Part shown: in pieces, positions 1 to 8,293 of the stretch
How positions within the stretch are numbered: position 1 is the stretch's first letter
Layout of the letters: every line of letters starts with the position of its first letter
Notes under the pieces: model-generated
Seen by the model: the letters and a program-made list of their open reading frames with translations, nothing else
Databases searched by the model: none
Told to the model about the DNA's origin: nothing
Translations under genes and position numbers: made by a program
Source: Deltaproteobacteria bacterium
GTDB taxonomy: Bacteria > Myxococcota_A > UBA796 > UBA2385
Length of the DNA stretch: 17,310 nt
NCBI GenBank assembly: GCA_016845285.1
Contig: JAERSX010000098.1
Span: forward strand, 1 to 17,310
Direction: 5' to 3'

Positions 1-529
1 TGCTGTAGGAGCCCCGCACCTCGGCCACCAGCGCCGCGCCGAGCCCTTGGATGCCGTAAGCGCCGGCCTTGTCGGCTGACTCGCCCGTGTTCACGTACGC
101 CACGATGGTGGCGGGCGGCAGGTCGCGGAAGCGGACCTGGGAGCTCTGTGTGCCCGCGACCTCTTGTGCATCCATGTCTGTCCGCCCGTCCCCAGCCAGG
201 CGAAGCGCCCAGGCCGTCGTGACGGTGTGCCAGCGGCCGGCCAGGGTGCTCAGCATGCGCTCGGCGTGGGCGGGGTCTGCGGGCTTGCCGAAGATGGTGT
301 CGTCGAGGTGAACCACCGTGTCGGCGGCCAGCACCCAGGCTCCGGCGAGCTCATCTCGTGCGGCCACGGCATGGGCCTTGTCGGAGGCCACGCGCAGCGC
401 GTACGTCCCTGGGGCTTCCCCGGGACGGACCGACTCGTCCACGTCGGCAGGCCACACCCGAGGTGTGAGACCGGCGGTCTCCAGCAGCCCACGCCGGCGC
501 GGGGAAGCGCTGGCGAGCACCAACCTCAC
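1..529 (-). CDS. maf: Maf family nucleoside triphosphate pyrophosphatase (3' end cut by window edge)
   Basis: Maf proteins are cytosolic house-cleaning enzymes that hydrolyse non-canonical or excess nucleoside triphosphates (dTTP/UTP and modified bases) to the monophosphate and pyrophosphate. The first 176 codons are in the window. Visible family motifs are the N-terminal substrate loop LVLASASPRRR (residues 3-13), AADTVV with the catalytic base Asp70, GKP (81-83), and DKAGAYGIQG (153-162), the last typical of the YhdE-type dTTP/UTP branch. The sequence runs off the edge at GSYS, normally followed by about 15-25 more residues. The start is GTG at 529-527 and overlaps the TGA of the upstream phosphatase gene in a GTGA, which implies translational coupling. 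The reading frame is open throughout with no internal stop. It is the last visible gene of the leftward operon. The family call is firm; exact substrate preference is inferred. Confidence 0.93.
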   Translation of the reverse strand, partial: MRLVLASASPRRRGLLETAGLTPRVWPADVDESVRPGEAPGTYALRVASDKAHAVAARDELAGAWVLAADTVVHLDDTIFGKPADPAHAERMLSTLAGRWHTVTTAWALRLAGDGRTDMDAQEVAGTQSSQVRFRDLPPATIVAYVNTGESADKAGAYGIQGLGAALVAEVRGSYS

Positions 530-1122
530 GCTTGAAGCTCGCGGGCGAGGCGTCCCCAGGTACCGGGCCTCAAGACCCGCAGCAGGGGCGTGGCGTTGGC
601 CACCTTGGTGTTGCCGATCTGCGCGTGGGCCAGGCCGTCGAGCAGTCCGCGAAGGCCCCGGATGACCCCGCCATGGGCCACGAGGAGTGCGGTCCCCTCG
701 ACCTCGTCGTAGTCGGCCAGTCGGCCCAGCACCCGGCGGCACAGGTCGGCCTGGCTCTCGGCGCCTTCCACCACACCTGTCCAGGTGCGCAGCGGATCGA
801 GGGCTCCGGTGCGGCGCGCCTCGGCCAGGGGTACGCCCTGGAGAACACCCAGTCGCCGCTCCCGCAGCTCTGGGTGGCACACGATCTCGGGCACCGCGCG
901 GGTGTCACCGGCCCAGGCCTCGACCGCGAGACGCGCCGTGTGGGAGGCGCGCTCCAGGTCGCTGCTCAACACGAGATCGAGAGGATGCGCACGCAGGGCT
1001 CGGCCGGCGCCCCGGGCCTGGTGCCGGCCGAAGTCCGTGAGCGCCACGTCGTCCCAGCCCGCGAGTCGCCGGGCTGCATTCGCCACGCTCTGGCCGTGAC
1101 GCAACAGGATCCAGGTGGCCAT
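526..1122 (-). CDS. Histidine phosphatase family protein (phosphoglycerate mutase-like)
   Basis: A 198-residue member of the histidine phosphatase superfamily, branch 1, the usual size for a stand-alone cytosolic domain. The phosphoacceptor motif LLRHGQS lies at residues 6-12 with His9 as nucleophile. SSDLERASHTA (53-63) supplies a phosphate-pocket Arg, ELRERRLG (85-92) the probable acid/base Glu, and AHGG (149-152) the second pocket His. Relatives include cofactor-dependent phosphoglycerate mutases, alpha-ribazole phosphatase and broad sugar or nucleotide phosphatases, and the sequence alone does not choose among them. The ATG at 1122 lies 7 bases after the glutamate dehydrogenase stop, and the gene's TGA overlaps the Maf start, so the three are almost certainly co-transcribed. 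Co-occurrence with Maf would fit a metabolite clean-up role, but that is inference. Confidence 0.9.
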   Translation of the reverse strand: MATWILLRHGQSVANAARRLAGWDDVALTDFGRHQARGAGRALRAHPLDLVLSSDLERASHTARLAVEAWAGDTRAVPEIVCHPELRERRLGVLQGVPLAEARRTGALDPLRTWTGVVEGAESQADLCRRVLGRLADYDEVEGTALLVAHGGVIRGLRGLLDGLAHAQIGNTKVANATPLLRVLRPGTWGRLARELQA

Positions 1123-1129
1123 GGTGTCC

Positions 1130-4100
1130 TCAGCTCTGGCGGGCCAGCCAGGCGCGGACGCGCTCCTCGGCCACCAACAGGCTCGAGACGGTCGGCTGAT
1201 CGCCCAGGATGTGCTCGACCTCCGCGCGCAGCTCTCGGAGCGGCCCGCGGCTGAGTCGGGTGGTCACCCGGTCGACGCCCAGGCGTACCTCTGGGCCCAC
1301 CGTGACGGTCTCGACCAGGTTGCGCAGCAGCATGATGTAGCGGGTGCGCAAGATGCCTGTGGCGATGGGGCCCCAGCCGCCCTGGGAGGTGCGGGCCTCG
1401 ATGGCCCGGATGGCGGGCAGCACGCGGCTGGCCTCACCGATGGCGAGGTACCGGATGAGATCGTGGCTGAGGCGTCCGCCGTTGTCGGGCAAGCGCGCCA
1501 CCTCGCGAGCGGCGGCCAGCTCCCCCAGCACGGCGATGCGCTGCGCGAGCTTCGGGGGAAGCTTGCGGGTGAGGTGACGGTTGGCCCGGGTCTTGAGGCG
1601 GGCCTCGAGGGCAGTGCCCCGCATGCGTCCGAGCTTCTGCAAGCAGCCGCGAATGCGCTCTCCCTCACGCTCGTCCGCAGCGCTCTCGCCGGGCGCGAGC
1701 CACAGGGTGACCATCGAGATCATGGCGGCGTTGACGTCGATCCAGGCTCGGTACTTCGCGGCCAGGTTGGTCTTGCAGTTGGTCAGCTGCTCGAAGAGCT
1801 CCCGGATCTCCAGCAGCTCGGCGGCGCGGTACCAGGCGGCCGCCGCGGTGACCGCGTCGACGCCCGTGAGCTCCATGACCAGCGGGAAGTACATGGCGCC
1901 GCTCTCGCCCACGATCTCGCTGGTCACCACGGTCATGCCGATGGAGCTGTAGAGCATGTGGTCGGCGATGAGCGGGCCGTAGTCCTCCTGGATGCGCTCG
2001 GGGAAGTAGCCCAAGACCTTGTCGTGGAACCCGACGATGGCGCTGGTTTCGGCGTTCTTGAGATCGCCGAAGACGTGCATCTTGACGTGGGCTGCGAGCA
2101 CGGCCAGCTCGGGTCGTGTGAGCCCTTGGTTCTGGGCGGCCCGGCGCTGCAGATCGTCGTCGCTGGGCAGCTTCAGGGCACCTCGCGTCATGCCACCGCG
2201 TTGGCAGACCCAGTCGATGGGCCGGCTGTAGAGCATGGGATCGCGTCGGCTGCGAATCTGGTCGTAGGACAGCTGGCTGGCGTGGGTGTCGCTGTTGTCG
2301 AGCACCTGATCGGCCACCACGTCGGTGAGGCTCTCGAGCAGGGTGTTGCGATCGTCCCACTTCAGCTCGCCGCTGCGGATTAGCGGACTCAGCAGGATCT
2401 TGAGGTTGACCTCGTGATCCGACATGTCCACGCCGCCAGAGTTGTCGATGGCGTCGGTGTTGAGGCGGCCGCCACGCAGGGCGAACTCGATGCGGCCGGC
2501 GGGCGTGAAGCCGAGGTTGCCGCCCTCTCCGACCACCTTGCAGCGCAGCTCGTCGGCGTTGACCCGGTAGGTATCGTTGGTGGGGTCGCCGGCGTCGGCG
2601 TGGGTCTCGGTGGAGGCCTTGACGTAGGTGCCGATGCCACCGTTCCAGAGCAGATCTACGTTCAGGCGAAGCAGCAGCCGCAGCACCACGTCTACGGGGA
2701 GCTCGTCCTTGAGGACGCCCAGCAGCTTCTGGATCTGGGGGGTCAGCTGGATGGCCTTGGCGGTTCGGCTGAAGATGCCGCCGCCCTCGCTCAGCAGGCT
2801 CTCGTCGTAGTGATCCCAGCCCTTGACCTCGTCGAAGAGGCGCTTGCGCTCGGCGTAGCTGGACTCGGGATCCGGGTCCGGGTCGATGAAGACGTGGCGG
2901 TGGTTGAAGGCCGCCACCAGCTTCATGGTGGGGTACTGGATCACCCCGTTGCCGAAGACGTCGCCGCTGGGGTCACCGACGCCCATGCAGGTGAAGGTCT
3001 CGGTGTGGGGGTCGAGGCCCATCTCGCGGAAGTGGCGGTCGACGGTGGCCCAGGCTCCGCGGGCAGTGATGCCCACGACCTTGTGATCGTAGCCATTGGA
3101 GCCGCCGGATGCGAAGGCGTCGTCCAGCCAGAAGCCGTAGTCCCGCGACAGGCCGTTGGCCGTGTCGGAGAGGTGAGCGGTGCCCTTGTCTGCGGCCACC
3201 ACCAGGTAGGGATCTTGCTCGTCGTGGATGACCACCCGCGGTGGTGACACCACGGCGCCGTCCACGATGTTGTCGGTGACGTCGAGGAGCCCGCGAATCA
3301 GCACCTTGTAGAGGCGGTCGGCCTGGGCGCGCCGGTCGGCGCGGCTGGCCATGGCCCGCTTGATGAAGAAGCCACCCTTTGCACCCTCCGGCACGATGAG
3401 CACGTTCTTCACCATCTGGGTGCTGACCAGATCGAGGATCTCTCGGCGATAGTCCTGGCGGTCCGACCAGCGAATGCCGCCGCGGGCGATCTTGCCGCCG
3501 CGGAGGTGCACACCCTCCATCTCGACGTGGTGCACGTAGATCTCGTACATCATCGCTGGCTGCGGCAGGTGGCGTACGCTGGCGTGGTCGAGCTTGAGCG
3601 AGAGGTAGTGGAAGGGCCGGTCGGTTCGGTAGAAGTTGGTGCGGAGCGTGGCCTCGATCAGGTTCTGGAGCGTGCTGAAGAGCACATCCTGGTCGTGGTT
3701 GAGGATGGCGCGTACGCCGTCGCTGTAGGCCTCGTCGGCTGCGGCCATGGCCTTCTTGCGGTCGGAGCCGAGCTCGGGGTCGAAGCGGGCCTGGAAGAGG
3801 GCCCACCACTTGCCCACCAGCTCCGGCTGCGCCAGGAGCAGCTCCTGGACACGGGGCTGGGTGTAGCGCAAGCCGATCTGTCGGGCGTAGCCCACGTAGG
3901 CTCGCAGCAGATCGACGGCCTGCCAGGGGATCGCCGATCGCAGCAACACGGTGTTGAGCACGTCGTCGGTGCTGCTGCCGCCGAAGATGGCGCGGATGGC
4001 ATCGACGAGGTGGGTGGCTTGCTCCTCCACCCGGGTCAGGGGCAGACCCTCGGTGCCACGCAGCCGGAAGGTATCGATGGTGATGGCAGCCTGGCCGCGG

Positions 4101-5794
4101 GGGCGGACCTTGTCCTGGAACTGGTCTTCGACCACGAGGCCGAGGTTGTCGAGCACCGGCAGCAGGTCGCTGAGCAGGATGTCCTGGTCCTGGAAGATGC
4201 GCAGCGAGAGCCGGTCCCGGCTGTCCCGGAAGAGCTCGGCGGTGACCTGGCCCTCGAGGAGGGCTTCGATGGCGGCGATGTCGTCTGCGGCCCGCGCTGG
4301 CGGAGCCATGCGGGTGTAGATGTCTTCGAAGGCGTCGCCATAGCGGGTGATCAGAGCGTCGGCGGACTCGCTGCCCACGCGCTGACTCAAGGCCCGGTAG
4401 AGCTGCGCGGCCCAGGGGGTGGCCAGGAGCGAGATCTGCTCCTGCAGCTCGTGATGGAGCTCGTCTGCTGAGGACGCGACACCGGTCAGGTGCCAGTGCA
4501 CCAGCATGGTGTCGAAGCGGCCTACGAAGACGCCGTGGTCGCTCGAGGCAGCGCCGAGACGCTCCTGGAGCAACGTGCCGATGCGCTTGCGCAGGGAGTC
4601 GGACCACTGGTGGCGTGGGAGTGCCGCCAGCACGAAGGCTGACTCGGCGTCTCGGTTCTCGACGAGATGGACCCGAATGTCCTGTTCCTGCTCGGCCTCC
4701 AACACCCGCTCGATCATCCCGCTGATCTCGGCGGGCGGGGTGGTGAAGAGGAACTCGGTGGGCAGGGAGTCGAAGGCGTTGGCGATCCCCTTGTACCGGT
4801 ACGAGCCCGCCTGTGAGTCCTGGTCGCGGAGGATGCGGCCCAGGACACGCCGCAGCAGCGGGACGTGGCGCGAGGGCTGGGTCACGGCCCGGTACGTGAA
4901 GAGGCCCTGGATGAGCAGACGCCGGGGTGGATGGCGTCCATCGGAGGGCACGAGCACGGCGATCTCGTCGATGCGACCGGAGCGGTGGACCCGTGCGTCC
5001 GAGCGGCCCTTGCGAACTTCCACGGGGAAGGGAAGGTCGTCGGGGCTGCGCCATTGCTCGAGATTGGAGGTCTCCCAGTGTTCCTTGAGGGTCTCGCGTG
5101 CGAGGCCCAGGCGGCGTCCGTCGTGCACGATGCTCATGAACACGTAGTTGTCGCTGAGCAGCCAGCGGAGGAACTCGGCAGTCTCACGGAGCTGATCGGC
5201 GGCGTGAGGCAGGCGATCTGCGAGACGCGTGAAGCGGTAGGCGGCCGCGTCCACCAGGTCGGTCATGGCGTGGAAGTCGGTGACCATGCCCTGAGAGAGC
5301 ATCAGCGCCCCCTCCACCTTGGAGCTGATGCTCGGGACGTTGTCTTCGACCACTCCCTCTGCGAGCGACCGGACGACACTCTCCAGTGGGTCGTTGCGAT
5401 CGCCGATGCGGATGACCTTTCCGTCTTCGTCGCGGCCCAGGGCCAGGACCAGGTTGAGGCCGCCCACATAGGTGGCCCCGAGGTCCTTCAGGACCAGCCG
5501 GATGGTGTCGACGATGAAGGGCTGATCGAGCATGCGCGTCATCACCACCACGCAGGTGCCGGTGGCTTGGAGCTCGACCTGGGGCGTGGTGGGCGGTGGG
5601 CCCTGTGTGAACCCCCAGAGCTCGGCAAGATGCGCCAGCACTTCGCGCGGGGCATGCCGCGTGAAGTAAGAGGCTCGGATCTGGTGAGTGGAGTGCTCGA
5701 CGAAGCGGCGGAAGTCCGGGTCGTCGCCAGGGCCAGGAGCCCCGCTCGACTCGAGGATCCCCGTCATCCGCTCGACATAGACGGCCAGCGTCAT
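1130..5794 (-). CDS. gdhB: NAD-specific glutamate dehydrogenase, large (180 kDa-class) type
   Basis: Oxidatively deaminates L-glutamate to 2-oxoglutarate and ammonium with NAD+, feeding amino-acid carbon into the TCA cycle; members of this class are cytosolic and often allosterically controlled. From the ATG at 5794 the protein is 1554 residues, near the family's 1550-1620. The N-terminal part holds ACT-like regulatory regions, the first around residues 78-110 (TRMLDQPFIVDTIR). The catalytic core shows RGGIRWSDR and PEGAKGGFF (about residue 800), GVGDPSGDVFGNG (about 940) and GEGGNLGFTPAGRIE (about 1088) followed by NTDAIDNSGGVDMSDHE, the signature of PF05088. A long helical C-terminus follows. 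The frame stays open 57 codons further upstream to 5965, but that would overlap the phosphatase gene; the ATG at 5794 has a GAGG five bases before it and begins the conserved region. The gene is 82 bases downstream of the phosphatase gene and 7 bases upstream of the histidine phosphatase gene. Confidence 0.96.
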   Translation of the reverse strand: MTLAVYVERMTGILESSGAPGPGDDPDFRRFVEHSTHQIRASYFTRHAPREVLAHLAELWGFTQGPPPTTPQVELQATGTCVVVMTRMLDQPFIVDTIRLVLKDLGATYVGGLNLVLALGRDEDGKVIRIGDRNDPLESVVRSLAEGVVEDNVPSISSKVEGALMLSQGMVTDFHAMTDLVDAAAYRFTRLADRLPHAADQLRETAEFLRWLLSDNYVFMSIVHDGRRLGLARETLKEHWETSNLEQWRSPDDLPFPVEVRKGRSDARVHRSGRIDEIAVLVPSDGRHPPRRLLIQGLFTYRAVTQPSRHVPLLRRVLGRILRDQDSQAGSYRYKGIANAFDSLPTEFLFTTPPAEISGMIERVLEAEQEQDIRVHLVENRDAESAFVLAALPRHQWSDSLRKRIGTLLQERLGAASSDHGVFVGRFDTMLVHWHLTGVASSADELHHELQEQISLLATPWAAQLYRALSQRVGSESADALITRYGDAFEDIYTRMAPPARAADDIAAIEALLEGQVTAELFRDSRDRLSLRIFQDQDILLSDLLPVLDNLGLVVEDQFQDKVRPRGQAAITIDTFRLRGTEGLPLTRVEEQATHLVDAIRAIFGGSSTDDVLNTVLLRSAIPWQAVDLLRAYVGYARQIGLRYTQPRVQELLLAQPELVGKWWALFQARFDPELGSDRKKAMAAADEAYSDGVRAILNHDQDVLFSTLQNLIEATLRTNFYRTDRPFHYLSLKLDHASVRHLPQPAMMYEIYVHHVEMEGVHLRGGKIARGGIRWSDRQDYRREILDLVSTQMVKNVLIVPEGAKGGFFIKRAMASRADRRAQADRLYKVLIRGLLDVTDNIVDGAVVSPPRVVIHDEQDPYLVVAADKGTAHLSDTANGLSRDYGFWLDDAFASGGSNGYDHKVVGITARGAWATVDRHFREMGLDPHTETFTCMGVGDPSGDVFGNGVIQYPTMKLVAAFNHRHVFIDPDPDPESSYAERKRLFDEVKGWDHYDESLLSEGGGIFSRTAKAIQLTPQIQKLLGVLKDELPVDVVLRLLLRLNVDLLWNGGIGTYVKASTETHADAGDPTNDTYRVNADELRCKVVGEGGNLGFTPAGRIEFALRGGRLNTDAIDNSGGVDMSDHEVNLKILLSPLIRSGELKWDDRNTLLESLTDVVADQVLDNSDTHASQLSYDQIRSRRDPMLYSRPIDWVCQRGGMTRGALKLPSDDDLQRRAAQNQGLTRPELAVLAAHVKMHVFGDLKNAETSAIVGFHDKVLGYFPERIQEDYGPLIADHMLYSSIGMTVVTSEIVGESGAMYFPLVMELTGVDAVTAAAAWYRAAELLEIRELFEQLTNCKTNLAAKYRAWIDVNAAMISMVTLWLAPGESAADEREGERIRGCLQKLGRMRGTALEARLKTRANRHLTRKLPPKLAQRIAVLGELAAAREVARLPDNGGRLSHDLIRYLAIGEASRVLPAIRAIEARTSQGGWGPIATGILRTRYIMLLRNLVETVTVGPEVRLGVDRVTTRLSRGPLRELRAEVEHILGDQPTVSSLLVAEERVRAWLARQS

Positions 5795-5799
5795 CCCGA

Positions 5800-5803
5800 C
5801 CTC
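5800..5803 (-). promoter_or_regulatory. Ribosome binding site fixing the glutamate dehydrogenase start
   Basis: On the minus strand GAGG is followed by the five bases TCGGG and then the ATG at 5794-5792. This supports the shorter start over the in-frame codon at 5965, which would lie inside the preceding phosphatase gene. Confidence 0.6.
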
Positions 5804-5829
5804 GTTGCAACGAAGGCCGCCGAGTGTAA

Positions 5830-5847
5830 CCGCCGCTTGGGTGGCGG
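5830..5847. other. Small GC inverted repeat between phosphatase and glutamate dehydrogenase genes
   Basis: CCGCC at 5830-5834 pairs with GGCGG at 5843-5847 across an 8-base loop in the 82-base gap. There is no T-tract on either side, so it is not a convincing intrinsic terminator. It could be a weak RNA hairpin in the leader of the glutamate dehydrogenase gene or mere GC-rich coincidence. Confidence 0.25.
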
Positions 5848-5876
5848 GAGAGCCAAATCCGTGTCCGCTGTGCTGG

Positions 5877-6827
5877 TTACGGATCCTCGATGTCCACGGG
5901 GCCTTCGGGGTAGAGCGCCCAGGCGTCGCCAGCTCGCAGCTCGATGGCCGCGTGGTTGTCTCCATAGTGGCTGCTGATGCCCGTATCGATGCCGAGGATG
6001 GCGCCCCCGCACCGGACGCCGATGCGCCCGGATCGCTGGGTGGTGTGACCCACGATCATCCGCTTCGCGCCCAAGGTGTCGAGAGACTCGGCGAGCATCT
6101 CGCAGGCGATGGTCTCGTCGGCCAGCAGGTAATCACGGAACCACAAGGGCCCCGTGTCACGCAGCACGGGGTGGGCAGGTTCGGCGTCGATGGACCGGCG
6201 CACGGCTTCGGAGAGACCCTTCACGCCCACCTTGGCGAAGGTGGGGCTCACGCCGCCGTGCGCGTACACGGTGTCGCCAACCTGGACCACGGCGTCCTTG
6301 CTGCGCAGCCAGCGACCGAGCTCGCCCTGGTCTGAGAAGGCGCGTGCGCGTGCCTCGCTGTTCTCGAAGTCCGCGAGATCTCCGGGAGACACGTACCGGA
6401 GGTCGCCCACCATGTTCATGACCTCGTGGTTGCCGAGCAACGCATGGACCTGGCCTCCTGCGGCGGCGGCCTCTCCCTCCAGGCGCATCAGCAACTCGAT
6501 GACCTCGAGGCTGTCGGGCCCACGATCCGTGGTGTCGCCCGTCTGCACCAGGACGGCCTGCCCTCCGCTCCAGCTCCCGGACTCGTCGACGAGACCTGCC
6601 ATGGCGAGGACCGCGAGGGCATCGGGTAGATCAGCGTGAAGATCGCCGATGGCGACGACCCGGTCCGGAGGGCCCTGCGATGCCCCGGGGGGCGTGGGCG
6701 CCTGCGCTGGTGTAGCCGTGGCCTCGGCCACCTCCGTGGGGGTGGCGGGAGAGGCGACCGCCGAGGGCACCTCGATGGGTGTCTGGCAGGCGGCGAGGAG
6801 CAGCGCGGCTATGATGGGTCTGGGCAT
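5877..6827 (-). CDS. Exported Shelph-type metallophosphatase, predicted lipoprotein
   Basis: A 316-residue calcineurin-like phosphoesterase of the PPP superfamily. Metal-binding and catalytic motifs come in canonical order: GDLHADL (61-67), GDTTDRG (97-103), GNHEVMNM (132-139), AHGGVS (189-194) and VGHTTQ (259-264). GNHE followed by VMNM-x-GDLRYV is what I recall of Shewanella-like phosphatases (Shelphs), which dephosphorylate phosphoproteins, some on tyrosine. The N-terminus MPRPIIAALLLAAC is a short lipoprotein signal with lipobox LAAC and Cys14. A Pro/Ala/Thr-rich linker (15-55) precedes the catalytic domain, so the enzyme should be tethered outside the cytoplasm. The frame is open to 7082, but those 85 extra codons would precede the signal peptide, so ATG 6827 is preferred; its ribosome site is weak. 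It is probably first in the leftward operon, 82 bases before glutamate dehydrogenase. The family is secure; the substrate is unknown. Confidence 0.88.
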   Translation of the reverse strand: MPRPIIAALLLAACQTPIEVPSAVASPATPTEVAEATATPAQAPTPPGASQGPPDRVVAIGDLHADLPDALAVLAMAGLVDESGSWSGGQAVLVQTGDTTDRGPDSLEVIELLMRLEGEAAAAGGQVHALLGNHEVMNMVGDLRYVSPGDLADFENSEARARAFSDQGELGRWLRSKDAVVQVGDTVYAHGGVSPTFAKVGVKGLSEAVRRSIDAEPAHPVLRDTGPLWFRDYLLADETIACEMLAESLDTLGAKRMIVGHTTQRSGRIGVRCGGAILGIDTGISSHYGDNHAAIELRAGDAWALYPEGPVDIEDP

Positions 6828-6939
6828 GGACTCGGGTGGCTGGGCAGTCGACTCTCCGGCAGCTGACACAGCGGCTGGGGCCGAGCCGGGCCGCGATGAT
6901 AGCGCCGGACGAGTCCGGATCAGCATTCTGGAGCAGCAC
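6828..6939. promoter_or_regulatory. Divergent intergenic region with a perfect 14-base dyad
   Basis: The 112 bases between the leftward phosphatase operon and the rightward PmbA-family gene must hold the leftward operon's promoter, and probably one for the rightward pair. A perfect inverted repeat CCGGAC-GA-GTCCGG occupies 6905-6918. On the minus strand TATCAT (6901-6896) matches five of six bases of a sigma-70 -10 box, but the hexamer 17 bases upstream of it (GCTGAT) is a poor -35. If that -10 is real, the dyad lies in its spacer, a place where a repressor could bind. I see no good plus-strand promoter. All of this is pattern reading. Confidence 0.35.
6930..6933 (+). promoter_or_regulatory. 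Ribosome binding site deciding the PmbA-family start
   Basis: GGAG followed by six bases and then GTG at 6940. The alternative ATG at 6958 has only GGAAG directly abutting it, which is too close to work well, so the GTG start is preferred. Confidence 0.45.
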
Positions 6940-8250
6940 GTGAACGAGCGACGGAAGATGGCCACAGAGCTGGTGCAAATGGCCCGGGAACAGGGGGCCA
7001 GAGAGGCGGAGGTCTTGTTGACCCGCGTGGTGAGTCGGACCGCCAGTGAGGGCGATCGCGCGCTGGAGGAGACCACCACCACTGACGCCCATATTCGTGT
7101 CTACGACAGCAAAGGTAGCATGTCCATGGCGCGAGGCCGAGTGGCTGAGTCCACCGGCGCAGACACGATCCTCCGGCGTGCCGTGCGGGCTCTGGGCAAG
7201 GCCCTGCCCGAGGGCCACGAGCTGCCGCCTCGCCTCGACATCCCCACTCGAGGCCTGTCCATCCTGGACCGCCGCCAGAGTCGCCTCATCGAAGAGGACC
7301 GCCTCGATGTGCTCCGGCTCAACCGAGACCAGTGCCGCGAGGCGCCTGCGTCGGTCCGTGTGGGCCCGCTGTCCTACTCCGAAGAGTTTCGGGAGCGAGT
7401 CTTCGTGTCCAGTGGCGGCGTCGACGTGGTGGAGGAGAGCAGCAGCTACTGCCTCTCCGGCGTCGCGTGGCGCGCGGAGTCCCCGGATCAGCGTGTGCGG
7501 GCCGAGGTGCGCTCACGCACCTTCGCTGACGTGGCGAGCCGACCGCTCGGGCACGAGCTGTGTGCGCGCACCGGACGCTTGGGCACGCGGGCGAGCATGC
7601 CGGGCAGCCGAACCGCAGTCGTGGTGGAGCCACGTGCGGTAGCCGCCATTCTCGAAGCCATCGTCCCCTCCTTCCGCGCCGAGCGGGTGGACACCAAGCG
7701 CAGCTTCCTGGCCGGTCGGGTGGGCACGCGCATCGGGTCGGAGAAGCTCCACGTGGTGGACGACGGTCGCCTCGGTGGCGCCCTGGAGACCCGTTCCTTC
7801 GACGACCGTGGCGTGTCACCGGTGGCCATGACGCTGATCCGCGAGGGGATCGCCGATGCCATGTACGAGGGCCCCCAGCGTGCGGCCCGCCACGGTCGGC
7901 GTCCAACGGGCCACGAGCGGGCCGACGGCACGCTGTGGCCGGGCAACCTCATCATTCGACCTGGCAGTCGCTCCCGCAACATGCTCTTTCCGGCCCTCGG
8001 CAGCTTCGTGGCCATCGACGCGGTGCTCGACACCTCGGGCATCTCGGAGCGAAGCGGCGCCATCAAGGTGCCCGTGCGCCTGTCCCGCTGGGAAGGCCCC
8101 ACCTGGCAGGGCACCATCGGCGAGGCGGTGCTCGACACCACGGTGTTCGAGCTGTTCGGCGGCATTCGCAACCTCACCAGTGATCAGGGGCGCTACGGAC
8201 GCGTGGACGCCTGCACCTGGATCACCGAGGGGCCGTGGTTCGCTGACTGA
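6940..8250 (+). CDS. TldD/PmbA family protein (PmbA/TldE-like metalloprotease subunit)
   Basis: A 436-residue cytosolic protein matching the PmbA/TldE branch of the TldD/PmbA family. The TldD-TldE heterodimer is a metallopeptidase that trims modified peptides such as microcins and degrades CcdA; TldE is the subunit without the HExxH zinc site, and no HExxH is visible here. Diagnostic stretches are RSFLAGRVGTRIGSEKLHVV (about 254-273), the FDDRGV turn (about 283-288), RRPTGHE (about 317-323) and the C-terminal barrel ending TWITEGPWFAD. The GTG at 6940 has GGAG six bases upstream; the alternative ATG at 6958 gives 430 residues. The frame extends back to 6649 but would then run into the divergent phosphatase gene. 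Only 53 bases separate it from the acyl-CoA dehydrogenase gene. No tldD partner is in the window, so it pairs with a distant TldD or acts otherwise. Confidence 0.88.
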   Translation: MNERRKMATELVQMAREQGAREAEVLLTRVVSRTASEGDRALEETTTTDAHIRVYDSKGSMSMARGRVAESTGADTILRRAVRALGKALPEGHELPPRLDIPTRGLSILDRRQSRLIEEDRLDVLRLNRDQCREAPASVRVGPLSYSEEFRERVFVSSGGVDVVEESSSYCLSGVAWRAESPDQRVRAEVRSRTFADVASRPLGHELCARTGRLGTRASMPGSRTAVVVEPRAVAAILEAIVPSFRAERVDTKRSFLAGRVGTRIGSEKLHVVDDGRLGGALETRSFDDRGVSPVAMTLIREGIADAMYEGPQRAARHGRRPTGHERADGTLWPGNLIIRPGSRSRNMLFPALGSFVAIDAVLDTSGISERSGAIKVPVRLSRWEGPTWQGTIGEAVLDTTVFELFGGIRNLTSDQGRYGRVDACTWITEGPWFAD

Positions 8251-8293
8251 GCCGACTGATCTGTCGCACCTCTCGGAGTAGGCTGGGGTGGCT

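Noticed and set aside
1115..2383. Long plus-strand open frame (422 codons) opposite the glutamate dehydrogenase gene
   Set aside because: It is in exact antisense triplet register with a well-conserved gene; such frames stay open in GC-rich DNA because TTA, CTA and TCA codons are rare. No domain or start signal supports it. The frames at 2414-3247, 3506-4471 and 4865-5977 are the same effect.
5795..5965. Longer N-terminus for glutamate dehydrogenase starting at 5965
   Set aside because: It would overlap the end of the upstream phosphatase gene; the added residues do not look like the family, and the ATG at 5794 has its own ribosome site.
6649..6939. Longer N-terminus for the PmbA-family protein
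   Set aside because: The extension reads antisense through the divergent phosphatase gene's signal and linker region and is low complexity; the conserved part begins after 6940.
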